From Batillaria attramentaria (Eukaryota; Mollusca; Gastropoda; Batillariidae), in assembly GCA_018292915.2 (NCBI GenBank), contig JACVVK020000524.1, positions 73,501-137,500 of the forward strand: DNA of 64,000 bases, written 5' to 3'. The notes beneath the pieces were generated by a model. That model saw only the letters and a program-made list of their open reading frames with translations. It did not search any database and was not told the DNA's origin. The position numbers were made by a program, and so were the translations under genes. This document shows positions 12,775 through 23,815 of the stretch, piece by piece (the stretch's first letter is position 1; each line of letters opens with the position of its first letter).

Positions 12775-15700
12775 CTTCTTTTTGTACTACGGAAAACAAA
12801 TGCACCATTGTTGAAATGAAAAGAAAGGTGCGGTGAAGCGTGAAGCAGACAGCGAAGAGGCCTGTGGTCTGCTTTCTGTACACTATAAGCTCAAATGCAC
12901 TCTGCTCGCAGCCAAATCCATTACATTTCCGCGTCACATACAACGTGCTGCGCGCATTGTTAACGCCCGTCTATACGTAAAACAATGGACAGTAAAAGTC
13001 TAATTTGCAACTCATGGGGAGTAAGATAGATAGCATGCATGTCAAATGAAACAATATTTTGGTCGCCGGCAAGTCGCTGTGGTGCGATACGTAGACTTGT
13101 CACGAACACAAAAAAGTTTCTAAAAGAAAAATCTTTTTAATTCCGTTTTTGGTGTCATTTGCATAATCGTGATGCTGATATGGCCGTGTATGTGTGTATA
13201 AATAACGCGCTTTGAAAGCGCGCTGCATGATTTGCATCTCATAAGGCAACAGGCACAGAACACAGGTGTGATCAAAACGGGGCCACGCGCGAAAAATGCA
13301 TTTCGGTGCTTCAAGGGGAAGCGCACGAGCGGACCCACAAAAATGTGCAATCAGTGTCTCCAGTTCAGAACTCAGCCCAAATAATCACCACTTAAAACTG
13401 AGGTAGCCTGCGTTCTGTGCACCAGACAGCACGTCATTTTAGGGTTCGAACTGTCTTGGAGTGCAGAGGATATTTCAAGAAAGGGTTTTTGGGTTTTTTG
13501 GGTGTTTTGTTTTTGTTGTTGTTGTTGTTTGTAAAACTGTGAACCGCTCAGCGCATAATAGTTTGCTTCTGTGCGCCAAAATCTTGGCGGTTAAAATATG
13601 CGCTCAACACTAAGCAAGAAGATATTAGAAATGTGACGTTTTCCAGATATGAGCAGACCGCACTATTCCGCCTCAGGATTCCTCCTACGCTTCGCGGGTT
13701 TTGTTGTTGTTGTTGTTCTGTTGGTTGTTTCTCCCAGAACCCTTCATGTTTTATCAAGTTTCTTCACGTCGCTTACGGCCCGATAAGTCTCCGCGGTTTT
13801 GACTCCCCTGCAAGTTGGTTTCCAAAGTCCCACTGATGCCGTACCTGACAGATGACTCCCAGCATCATGAAGGTGAAGTAAGTGCAGGAGAAGATGATCA
13901 TGGAGCTGAACGTGATGAAGCGGCCAAAGTTGCATTCCTGAGGGTGAGAAAAAGTGACATACTATTGCAGGAAGGAAGGAAGACAGACCAGAAAGACATT
14001 CTATCTACAGCGCCACTAAAGCCAGTAAAGATCTTTGCCGCCTCCAATAAATGTAGAGCGCAGGCCAGCGGAAGGGGTAATAATAATAATAATCGCATTA
14101 ATATAGGCGCTTTATCCCAAATATTTTGGCTCAAAGCGCCGCGAGCTAAACTCAACACGCACGCTCACGTGAATCACACGCATTCTCTCACACACAGGAC
14201 ATAAACGTATTACAATCACGTGGTGCGAAGGGTCAGCTCAGCTATTTAAATTTCGGAATTTAGATATGCATTTATTTTTCAAACTTGGTGGGCTGAACAT
14301 TTCCAGAGCAGAGGGGGAGGAAGCCGGAGTACCCCGCACGATCGGCCCGAATGAACGGTGCCACATACGAGAAGGAAAAATTCTTTGCCCCGAGTGGGGC
14401 TCGAACCCCTGACCTCGTCGCATTGGGTGACAAGTCTCTTAACCACTAGACCACCGACCGCCCCAAAATCCACATCCCTTTTCACCAGCTTAGCGACTCC
14501 AAGAAAGAGGTGCACAGACAGTCACCAGAATTAAAGGTCTGCAGTCTCAACACAAAGTCACAAAACAGTGTGTTTAAAATTAACTAGAGAGAGGCAAAAG
14601 CCTCCATGGCTCCCTTGTGACATGGGTCAAGGTCATTCAAAAGGGTACGTTCGTAAAAATCTTATCACTATCTATCATCAAGCCAAGTACGGTGTCTCTG
14701 TACGTGTTCTTAGTTCCTGGCAATATTACACTTTCCCCCAAAACTGACTGTATGGCCTTGACCTTGGGTCAAGGTCATTCAAATAAGATATCAATGTCTA
14801 TCATTACGCGGCCAAGCTGGATGCCTCTAGTATTTGTAGTTTCTCCAAAAACAATAATATTGAAATTCACAACAGACAGCTTTATGACCTTGACCTTGAG
14901 TCAAGGCCTTGACCTTGAGTCAAGGTCATTTAAAGTGGTACGGGTATACTGTATATAGGGTCTTATCAATGTCCTATTAGCATGCCAGGTTTGGCACCTT
15001 CTGCTGTTTGTTGTTTTCTGAGAAAATGCCAATATTACGGTTTACAAAAATAGCTTGTACGACCTTGACCTTGACACAAGGCTATTGAATAGATGTTATA
15101 TCCTGTAAAGTTCTTATCAATGTCTATCACCATATAAAGTTTAAAACCTCTGGTTTTTTGTAAAAATTCCAAGAAAATGCCAATGCAAATTTAAAAACAG
15201 ACAGCTTTAGTGACCTTGACCTTGAGTCAAGGTCATTCAACAATACACATTTTGAAAGTTCTTACGGCTGTCTGTAGGTTTGCCAAGTTTGGTGCCTCTG
15301 CTATTTGTAGATTCTGAGAAAATGCCCATGTTAAGGTTTACTGCAGAAATGCGAAAAAAAATCTTGACCTTGACTCAAGGCCATTGAATACATGTACATA
15401 TGTAAAGTTCTTATCAATGTCTGTCATCACGCAAATTTTAAAACCTCCGGGTTTTGTAGATTCTAAGAAAATGCCAATGTAAAATTTCCAAACAAACAGC
15501 TTTAGTGACCTTGACCTTGGGTCAAGGTCATTCAGAATGATATATTTTGAAAGGTCTTATGGCTGTCTATCAGCCATGCCAAGTTTGGTGCCTGTGCTTT
15601 TTGCGGATTCTGAGAAAATGCCAATGTTAAGGTTTTTCACGGAAATTCGGAAAATAGCTTGTCTGACCTTGACCTTCACACAAGGCCGTTAAATACATGT

Positions 15701-18400
15701 ATATCTCAGTACTTCTTTGCTAGTGGTCACAAAAACAGGGAACAGAACAAAAAAAAATAAAACACACCACAGGAAGCTCTTTTCTTCTGGTTTGACACTT
15801 GTGTCATTGCTCTTTATTATTGTTTTGAAATTGAAGCAGCAGCCCTTACTGGTTTCCATACAGTGAGCTGTCAAACGTTTCCACTTGCCAAAGGTAACTC
15901 GCGTTACACTGTGACACGTACTTGGCTAAAACACAGAACTGTTTTGCAGAATTTACTTTATCTTTATTTGTGTATGCAAGGGGTGTTGTATCACCTACCC
16001 AAAACAAGTTTGGTAAAATTTGGTTGATATCTAATACTTAATATTAAAACACAATTTCATGTGACACGGTAACGCGAGTGACCTGCATACTGATAATTTT
16101 TCACAGTGCACAACAAAAACAATATATATCTGCCCAATTTCCCTAACATATAGCACATCAGAACAGCATCACTGTCACCAATACTCTTGTCCCTGGAGGC
16201 AAATGTACAGTCACCAGCAGATGTTTTTCTTAAAAGGTGACCTTGTTACACGTGACACGTGCACTCATCAGCTTGAGACACATCACTCTCCTGAACGCGC
16301 TCGCCCACACATACTCCCCCCTACACTAGTTGAAGGTAAACGCGAGTCTTCTGCCAGGTGTCAGCGATGGTTGTGCCACTATTGTCTGGATCATGGAGGT
16401 TGGAACTTGGATGCCACGCCTGATCAGCCCAAATGTAGACCCCATCTTTCTCCTTAAGATAGTGCAAACATTCACTCTCGCCTTCTGCATCCACAACCTC
16501 AAGAACCTACAACACACAGAATACAACAGCAGGAATATACACTAGATTCGTATCAATATAAATGTATTTAGGACAAAGAAAAGAAGTAAACAAAAAAGCA
16601 GACAAAGCACTACTGAGAACTTTTTTTGGGTCTACATTTGTGATAAGAATAAAAACAGCCGTGCATTTGTTTATGAAAACATTTTAAAACTGCCAACACA
16701 CTAAAAAATGCATATTGCTACTTGTAGGTAGGTAAACCAGAAACAGTAACATGATTACATGGGACACACAAATAACCTGTCCCGTGAAACACCGCAACGA
16801 AGAACCTATATTCAACCTTATTTTCTCTTTCAAGATGTATTTTCAAATAGTTGTTTTGATGCAAACCTACATAGCAGTGCAGAGAAAGCAAAAAACTGCA
16901 CAACTGATAAGGCAATCAATGTTTTTCTTATAAAAAGGGTGCACTGGGGTAACAACCATTACCGCGACACAGGTTGTGGATTGATTTTCTGTGGAAAATG
17001 GGTGTCCCGTGAAACGAAGTTACTAATGTTCCATTATTGACCATCCCGGGGAATTTGTTCAGAGACACCTCCAGTACAAAACCTCTCACGGAGGTTATGT
17101 TATATCTCTCCTGTGGTCACTAGAGGCTCAAATGCACTTCTCAAGTCAAGACACTGGAGGAGACATGAAGGAATGGGTACTGCCACATCGTTAATTAAGC
17201 TGTAGCGCGTGATTTCATACAAAATATCACCAAAATATTGAGTGAAAAACCTAAGTTAAAACATTTCTTCTTACCTTGAAACACCGACGATTGCAAAAAG
17301 TCGCTTCACAGAGCCGATGACACTCCAAAATACCGGCAACATGCGATCGTCTTTCGCGCCGGTCACATCGTTACCGGTGAAAGAAAGGCGTGACACGTAA
17401 CGGTTTTCGGCCTCAGATACGCCGAAATTTCGCTGTTGATGTGTAAAACGTCATCAATCAGCGAGTATCACCTTGGGTACACAAAAATACGGTGTTCTGA
17501 ACTGCTGTTTTCGAAACTTGTGTTAGGACACGATCTCTGAACTTTGAAGGTAACTAACGTTTCACTTGTGACACGGCGAACAATATGCGATCTAAATAAA
17601 CCAGGAATGCAAAAGTGCTGCTGAAACTGCAGCAAACATCCGCATTGTGATGTAAACTTGCTACATTTGAGGTTTGAGGTACAGAAACGAGTTTACAATG
17701 GGCTTTCGACAGCCAACTTCGATGACCATCGAGTGTGACACGCCATGTAACGCGGTTACCGTTAACATTCCCTTCAATTTCTAAAACAGTAGTACAGAAA
17801 AGTATCTTCAGCCGTTCTTTTTATTCATAATTTAACATCTTGTTATGATGTAGAGATCAAAATTTAGAGTCAGCTTTGTTAACTGACTTCACACGGGACA
17901 GATTTGGATAGCAGGTTGTCGAGTTCCCTTTTCTGACGCCATTTTTACCATCATTTTTACCGTTTCTTTTGCAATTTCTCTTTTTGTACAAGCATTTCCA
18001 AACCGTCCTTGCTCATGCTGTTACTTTATTGTTTCATCAAGACATAAACGTCAATTTGTAATAAGTTTGGACTAAATATGTACTGTAAACAACGTTCTAG
18101 TGTAGCTACCCCAGTTTGTGACCACTAGCAAAGAATGACAGATCTGTAAAGTTCTTATCAATGTCTATCATCATGCAAAGTTGAAAATCTCTGGTATTTG
18201 TAGACTCCAAGAAAATGCCCATGTAAAATTTTCAAACAGACAGCTTTAGTGACCTTGACCTTGAGTCAAGGTCATTGAAAATGATATATTTTGAAAGGTC
18301 ATCTGGCTGTCTATCGGCGTGCAAAGTTTGGTGCCTCTGCTATTTGTAGATTCTGAGAAAATGCCAATGTTAAGGTTTACTGCGGACACACACACACACA

Positions 18401-18463
<63 letters not shown>

Positions 18464-20933
18464 GACGGAGGGCTATAACATAGACTCCCATTGTTACACA
18501 AGGGAGCCCCCCCCCAAAAAAAAAACCTGTCCGATTGTGCAAAATGCACAGTCAGCTCAGTCAGAGTTATAGTTTTCAGCGTCCCTGAACCCTCTAAAAA
18601 AGCCAAGGGAGCCCGACTTCACAGCTCAGTTTGCGTTTTGACATTGAGCGAGATAGATTCGCAGTGGCCAGTCCTTTCGTGCAGCACACAACACCCGCTG
18701 TAGGGGTGCGTCTCGCCCACTGACCATAAGCACAATGAAGTCACCGAAAAATCACGCTCTGGTTTTATCAGGGTCTCCGAAGCGCTGAAAACTCCGCGAC
18801 TGTGAAAGAGTTGCCTGTACCGGCCCCCGTAGTGTAGTGGTTAGCACTTCGGACCCATGGACTGGGAGACCCGGGTTCGAGTTCCAGCCGATGCCATGTT
18901 GGAGGACGGTGAGAACTACTTCCAGTCACCTGTCAAACTCAAACGTTGCCGCGTGTTTTTATTTCCTCTCTCGGGACTGTGTGTTTCCTGTTTCCTGGAA
19001 GCACTTACTCTTACAGCTGCCGAGCGAGTAACGTTAATTTAAATTTAATTTTTTTTTGCATATACAGCCTACCTTAATTGCGGGGTTCATCGTGCCATAA
19101 GGCACCGCCGTGATGACCGCAGGAACGATCCAATCAACCGCAATGACACAAAGGATGCTGCTCTTCTTCACCCAATGGGCGTGCTTGTACGGGAACTGCA
19201 GGGCGATCACTCTCTCTGCGCTCATCGTCATGACGGTGAAAAGTGTGACGATGGACAGCATCGACAGAATTGAATAGCGAGCCTGATAAAAAGTCGCAAG
19301 ACAACACAAGCTCAAAATAATAACAACAGTGGCGACAACAGCAATTCATCCTAAGCGCACATTAGCCAGTTGCAAATTCTAGCTGATATCTTCTTCCGTC
19401 CAAAGGTACTTTGTTTGACACACTTTCATGTTTCTGTTCAATCCATTTTCTAATCGGCTGGGATTACTTCGAGTAAATAACGACACCGACTCTGGTTAGG
19501 ATTAGAGCGACCGAAGTTCAGCGCTAGCCGAGTTTTTGTTTCAAAACAGTTGACATACAAGGTACCTAAGGTACGTTGTTGTTGTAGACACTAAATACTC
19601 GTTGCTGCCCCAATAATATTACCGAGCCAGTGACAATCCCATCTTTACCGGAGTTGGTAAACGTCACCCCCTTGCCGTGTGATACACTGTGCGGTGGTGA
19701 TACGTAGGTAAAAACACACTAGCTTGCTATTTAGGCTTGTGTCTGACATAGTATAAGTCTATGCGGCATATTTTTGGCATCTTACTGCACTCTAAGAGAT
19801 TGGCGCACCTACATGTAGCAGGTATAGCTCGAAAGATGGCGGTATTTGGACATACTTGGACGAACTCGCCGAGGTTTTAGTGTACAAACTTCGATCTATC
19901 GCGAGACCGATTCATCGCGGCCGATTCTGGTGCTTAAAACGCATCCACGCCGCACCAGATTCGCTTCTCAAGATATCTAATGGTTACGTGTCACCACCGC
20001 ACAGCGTATCACAAAGCAAGGCCGTTTACCCACCCTGTTTACGGTACCTTGCATTCCGCGGTGTTTTTCTTGAACATGCCGTCGATGTCGACGACAGCCG
20101 AGTGGTAAGCGAACCCGAAAACCGTACAGCATGTCGGTGATGGTGAGGTTGATGAGGCAGTAGCGTAGGGTCATCTGGAGACTGCCAGCCCGCAGCAGCG
20201 CCAAGAAACACATGATGTTGGCGGACATGATGGTCAGTCCGAACGACACTCTGCGACAAGATGATTAGATTGAGATCTGGTATGTGATGAGGACGACAAC
20301 GCCGATGATGGTGACGATGATATTGGCGATGTGATGACGAGGATGCTGATGATGGGTGCCTGAATGTGACAATTACTTGGCTAAGAACGCTGGAGCTGAC
20401 TATAATCACCGAGAAAAGTAAGAAGAAGCACAACATAGGTTCTCTTTAAAAAAAAAAAAAAAAAAAAAAATCTTTCGTATAACTATTACAACACTCACAC
20501 GCAGAAAAACGCTAACATGATCTTCAAAATCGTGTGGAACAACGGGTCAGCTCAGCGACTCATGTTACTGAATTAAGAACTACATTCTTCTCATACTGTG
20601 TGCGTGACCATTTGATTTCCCGAGCGGACTTGGAGGAAGATGGAGGAAGATGGATTGCCTGGGAAAACCCACAACGACAGGAAAAAAATCAAATTCCTCC
20701 AGTTTTTGTGTTTTTTAAAAAAATACTGTGCTATTCTATGAGATGAACATACTCAAAAGGGAGCGGCGAATAGAAAGTAATTTATGTTTCTAAAATACCA
20801 AAAACAAGTTTTACACATACCTCAGAGCTTTAGTTCCAGGCGAAATGTAGTACTTGCACATGACGCAGATCTCGGTAGCGTTCACTGAAGTCGGCACGGC
20901 TGTTGCCCAGGAGTTCTCGTCTGTGGTTGCCAT
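11422..20933 (-). CDS. Rhodopsin-like (class A) GPCR, six coding exons
   Basis: Seven-transmembrane receptor, expected at the cell surface and signalling through G proteins; the ligand cannot be told. Exons (minus strand): 20933-20821, 20250-20048, 19282-19073, 13937-13845, 12346-12194, 11649-11422, all with GT-AG junctions. With one surplus base in exon 2 ignored, the frame gives about 332 residues. Features: short N-terminus with an NAT glycosylation site, TM1 with SAN, TM2 with LINLTITD, Cys at the TM3 start (about 104), ER at 128-129 ending TM3, a second Cys in ECL2 (177), TM6 with Pro but no CWxP, NPIIY at 294-298, and a short C-tail. The VDIF-IARIH segment after TM5 recalls MECA-group receptors (adenosine/melanocortin-like), which is a weak inference. 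Intron 3 (about 5.1 kb) holds nested transposons. It may be a pseudogene because of the frameshift. Confidence 0.85.
12194..12346 (-). CDS. GPCR coding exon 5 (ICL3-TM6)
   Basis: 153 nt, 51 codons, phase 0/0. Acceptor GTTTTGCAG, donor GTAACA. Begins VDIFAIARIHKKIVPNM, has a basic ICL3 end (KLNAK) and TM6 (MTTLCVALPFIVCATPK) with the TM6 proline. Confidence 0.88.
12715..12773. repeat. (CA)n microsatellite
   Basis: About 29 CA units preceded by (CT)n, upstream of exon 5 in receptor intron 4. The poly-Thr-His frames through it are not genes. Confidence 0.95.
13845..13937 (-). CDS. GPCR coding exon 4 (ECL2-TM5)
   Basis: 93 nt, 31 codons, phase 0/0. Acceptor CACCCTCAG, donor GTACGG. Begins ECNFGRFITF, supplying the ECL2 cysteine, and runs through a hydrophobic TM5 (MIIFSCTYFTFMMLGVICQ). 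Found by eye; it is too short to stand out as a frame. Confidence 0.85.
14078..14468 (-). mobile_element. SINE family C, complete copy
   Basis: Best copy. The minus strand begins with a tRNA-related head (GGTGGTCTAGTGGTTAAGAG as box A, GGTTCGAGCCC as box B), then a body with CTTCCTCCCCCTCTGCTCTG, and ends with TTTAGCTCGCGGCGCTTTGA, a stem-loop closed by AAAGCGCC, and (ATT)n. Inserted in receptor intron 3. Confidence 0.85.
16321..16506 (-). CDS. Possible 3' exon of a gene inside element E
   Basis: Minus-strand open stretch of 61 codons ending in TAG, directly after a GTTGTAG acceptor-like site. It reads VLEVVDAEGESECLHYLKEK, then DGVYIWADQAWHP and DTWQKTRVYLQLV, with balanced, non-repetitive composition. 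I do not recognise the family. It joins in phase with the Cys-rich candidate exon at 17,275. It could be a transposon-encoded protein or chance. Confidence 0.3.
   Translation of the reverse strand, partial: VLEVVDAEGESECLHYLKEKDGVYIWADQAWHPSSNLHDPDNSGTTIADTWQKTRVYLQLV
17275..17355 (-). CDS. Possible Cys-rich exon inside element E
   Basis: Minus-strand frame reading LECHRLCEATFCNRRCFK before a good GTAAGA donor at 17,274. Cys/His spacing looks like a small metal-binding module. The upstream limit is unclear, since an in-frame stop lies just before it. Confidence 0.25.
18821..18897 (+). repeat. tRNA-like sequence (SINE head or tRNA pseudogene)
   Basis: Has a box-A-like TAGTGTAGTGGTTAGCAC and a box-B-like GGGTTCGAGTTCC at normal spacing. 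The acceptor ends do not pair well (CCGGCCCCCG against CCAGCCGATGCC), so a functional tRNA is unlikely. No matching SINE body follows. Confidence 0.5.
19073..19282 (-). CDS. GPCR coding exon 3 (TM3-TM4)
   Basis: 210 nt, 70 codons, phase 0 at both ends. Acceptor TTTATCAG, donor GTAGGC. Encodes TM3 ending in MTMSAERVIALQFPYKH (the DRY position is AER) and TM4 with the conserved Trp (CVIAVDWIVPAVI). Confidence 0.9.
20048..20250 (-). CDS. GPCR coding exon 2 (TM1-TM2), with +1 insertion
   Basis: The acceptor TCGCAG precedes A-GTG-TCG. It encodes TM1 (SFGLTIMSANIMCFLALL) and TM2 start (LINLTITDML). At 20,124-20,127 one surplus base (CTGTACGG where CTGACGG would keep frame) shifts the reading. Beyond it the +1 frame continues sensibly (VFGFAYHSAVVDID ... 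NTAECK) to the GTACCG donor. With the extra base removed the exon is 202 nt and the next exon is in phase 0. Confidence 0.8.
20821..20933 (-). CDS. GPCR coding exon 1 (N-terminus)
   Basis: The ATG at 20,933 sits in a strong context (ACCATGG) with an in-frame stop shortly upstream. It encodes a 37-residue extracellular N-terminus (MATTDENSW..., NAT sequon, CVMCKYY) and ends in phase 2 at a GTATGT donor. The overlapping 60-residue frame that starts at 21,012 is out of phase with the rest of the gene. Confidence 0.8.
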
Positions 20934-23298
20934 GGTTCTGGGCTCTACTGCCCGTCGTTAAGGGCTGTTCAGGAGTACTGAAAAACTGACTTTCCTCGTT
21001 AGTTTGTGTCATTATGGAGATGTTTGTTTGTTTGAAAGAAAGGACCGCGCTATTGGGAACCGACTAGTTACCAACGCTAAAGCTGGCCAGTCAGCCTTGG
21101 CTATCATGGACTTATCCTCATCTCTGCACTCGGTTTCGGCTGGGTCAAGAATATGTGAAGCTCTTATATTTGGGCAAAAAAAAAAGGAAAACAACTATTG
21201 AAAATCAGCATCATTTTGTTTCCTATTAGTTCTTGCCAGGCTCAAGCCCCCCCCCCCCCCCCCCACACACACACAACTACCCCAACCCAGCTCTACCGTT
21301 TTTATAGCTTATGTGAAGATATAATTAGCCCTGAAAGCCGCTTTTCAGACATCAACTCGTAAAATCTGGTAATAATATAAGCAGAGATTGTTCCGACAGA
21401 ATTGAACGCCATTGCTCTCTCTCTCTCATCTGGCAAGCACAGTTTTTACACTGACCACGCTCTCATCTCTCTCTCTCTGAACTGGGCTAGTCAGACCAAT
21501 CTTGTTTTCAGAAAAGAGATGTGACAATGTCCTTTTTGAAAACTGCGATGTCTTTACTTGTAACTGAAAATAATGACGTACGCAATCGTTCTTACACATT
21601 TCTTGCTGTGGAGGCAGTCTAGTCCTTTACTAAGTCTCATGCACTTAAAGTGTCGCGGCTGCATCTAAAGGTCGAATTATATAGCGTTTTATTGTGTCTG
21701 ACAGACAAGTCTGAGATCGGCAGTGACGCGCGTTTGTACCACAGAAACATGACTACGGACGCTGAAAATGTAGCCCGTCCTGTGATGTTTCCATTACAAA
21801 TAAAAAATACAACCAACAACAACAAAACAGACGAGACAGCAGAAATTTGGAGAAACAATTTTATGGGATTCGGCCATTCCTCCTTGTTAGTTTATTTAAA
21901 GATATCATGAGCCCTGAACGCTGCATTTCAGATATCAGCTCGTTAAAATCTGGCAATGTAAGCAAAGATGTGGTCCAAAAGAGCAACGGTTTTCATTCCG
22001 GATTCAACATTGTTTGCCACTATATTGAGGAACATACTTTCTTTTTCTTTCTTTTTTTTTTTGCGCCGCCCTACTTTGTAAAAATAAAGCAGTTACTGTC
22101 AGGTGGCTAAAAGTAGATCGCTAGAAACATCCAGACTTACATGAAGCTCACAGGAATCCGCTGAGCCACCGAAGCTAGACAGACGCAAGCGAAGGGCTGC
22201 ATGAAACTGGTCATTCCGATTCATACAAGGTGTTTGACGCCATGCAAGCAACAAAAGGCTATCTCGTGGCGAGAATGGAATCGGGAGGTTTCAACATCGA
22301 AGAAAAGAGGTAAATATGCGAGAGAAAATTCTTTGCTTGAAATAACAAATGAAGAAGGCATAAAAGATAGTCGAGCACAAGTTGATCAATGTATTGAAAA
22401 AAGAAAGCTTGTCAAAATAGCGAACGACTTCACCAGGTTCTTGCCAAGGAATGAACGCGGGCAAGTGCGCTAGGTCCGCGATCAAAGCGGGAGTGAGAGA
22501 GTGAGTTTTTTGGGGGGGGCTTAAGCCGCGCAAGCACCAAAGACTGATCAAATCGGGAAAATAACATCTCAGAAGATCCTGCTCTGCCGCTGGGACTCGC
22601 ACAGTTATGCAGGAAGACTTTTATAGCAACAGCCACAACTATCGATCGATGGAATTTTTTATAAGCTGCTTACAGTTTCCACTACAGATGGTACGGTTAC
22701 TTAGTCAAATGAATAATCATATTGTAAGCAAATGGTTATGTTAATGACAGGGTCCAAGCAAAAAGGCCACTGTTCTAAGTGTTACTGAACTTCATTTCCA
22801 TTTCTTTGGTAGTTTCTGAATTGGAGTTCTGAATTTCATTCTCCTTGCTAGACACTCTAAAATTATTAAAAGATATTGGTAAAACTAGAACACTTAGTGT
22901 AGAGATAGGAACATAAACAGGAAAAATTGTATCAAGCTGACGTTCTAGATCAGATACTCTGGGCTCCTTCAAGTAAACGCTAGTCACATACCACGTGCTT
23001 TTGAAGTACTACGGAAAACTTGGATGCACCAATTTCATAATTTTAGGTTACAAGTTTCACCTTAAAATTTATTGTTGTTTGAACAGAAATACCTTTAGGA
23101 AGATTTGAAATAAGTTGTAGATTTTATGAGAGAGAAATTCTTGACAGATAAATTTTAGTCAGTCAGAACCGTTTATGTCTCGAAACCAAAACCCGTTAGT
23201 TTCTGTCGTCTGCTACAAGCAACGGACGGTAACTAGGATCGGAGTTGACCTACTTACGAGGGAGTTTGATTTCGGTTTTGTGCAGTTGATTTTTAGAC
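20934..23298. other. No gene recognised; receptor 5' flank
   Basis: Upstream of the receptor ATG. A poly-C run with CA repeat lies at 21,247-21,274 and a partial family B unit (TTAAGCCGCGCAAGCACCAA) at about 22,519. I see no clear TATA box for the receptor. Confidence 0.45.
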
Positions 23299-23754
23299 AA
23301 GTAAAGGAAAAACTAGTTATACTGAAAAGCACTGTTGTGTCTAAGGATAGCCATTTGTCTACAGAGACCTGATTGGTCAGTCAATTAATAAAACAACTGA
23401 CCAACCGATCATTCTTCTCTAGACTCTTCTCTAAGATTCTTCTCTCAGATCTCGTCGCAGATTCATCATGTCATCTCTTCTTATTCAACCAGAAGACTGA
23501 AGATCGACTCATCTTATACACGGATAATCCAAAACCCCTGTTCTTTGATGTTACCCTATTTCCAAAGAAATTAACCGACAAAGAAAAAGGAACAAATTCA
23601 AAGAAAACTAGTACATACATCAAATCTGGAAGAAGCTGCAACTGAAGAGGTGCATTTGAATATATTGGTAGGCATGAAATGGGTTCAAGAAGATCGCCCG
23701 ATTTCTGGGAGGTCAGAGCGGATGTATTCAGGAACTGAAAGCCAGACCAACTGA
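23299..23754 (+). mobile_element. LTR-type repeat, copy 1
   Basis: About 450 bp nearly identical to 35,106-35,552: GTAAAGGAAAAACTAGTT, a polyA-like AATAAAA, a C/T-rich TTCTTCTCTAGACTCTTCTC block, then TGGTAGGCATGAAATGGG. At 35 kb the same sequence follows gypsy pol remains, which suggests an LTR or LTR-plus-leader. Part of the C/T block is repeated at 23,756-23,815. Confidence 0.55.
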
Positions 23755-23815
23755 TCATTCTTCTCTAGACTCTTCTCTAAGATTCTTTCTCAGATCTCGT
23801 CGCAGATTCTTCTTT

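Larger units (their letters stand above)
15707..18141. mobile_element. Element E: 2,435-bp DNA transposon with 4-bp TSD
   Basis: It interrupts a family A monomer exactly where uninterrupted copies read ATATCTGTAAAG. Left junction ATCT|CAGTACTTCTTTGCTAG, right junction CTAGCAAAGAATGACAG|ATCT. Inverted ends share TTCTTTGCTAGTGGTCACAAA. The duplicated target appears to be ATCT. The 8-mer GTGACACG occurs six times, three on each side of the middle. Superfamily is not assigned; 4-bp duplications are known for several superfamilies (for example Sola and Chapaev). Confidence 0.8.
14589..18513 (+). mobile_element. Family A repeat element, copy 1 (split by element E)
   Basis: Left end has GAGGC-AAAA-GCCTC then GGCTCCCTTGTGACA; right end is TGTTACACAAGGGAGCC, giving a short terminal inverted repeat. 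The inside is ~150-bp monomers, alternately carrying GACCTTGACCTTGAGTCAAG and a CACAAGG version followed by a run ending ATACATGTATATCTGTAAAG, then a (CA)n tract at 18,389-18,460. A 2,435-bp transposon interrupts it at 15,707-18,141. Confidence 0.85.

Noticed and set aside
16203..16457. 84-codon plus-strand Cys/His frame in element E
   Set aside because: No recognisable domain; the minus-strand reading has a better splice context and composition, though it is weak too.
18821..18897. Functional tRNA gene
   Set aside because: Promoter boxes are good but the acceptor stem does not pair, and similar heads in the window belong to SINEs.
20026..20436. 136-residue minus-strand His/Ser-rich frame overlapping GPCR exon 2
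   Set aside because: Out of phase with the receptor and of low complexity from (GAT)n-like sequence; the receptor frame has clear TM motifs.
22201..22473. 90-codon plus-strand Lys/Glu-rich frame
   Set aside because: A/G-rich composition, no domain, no splice partners or promoter seen.
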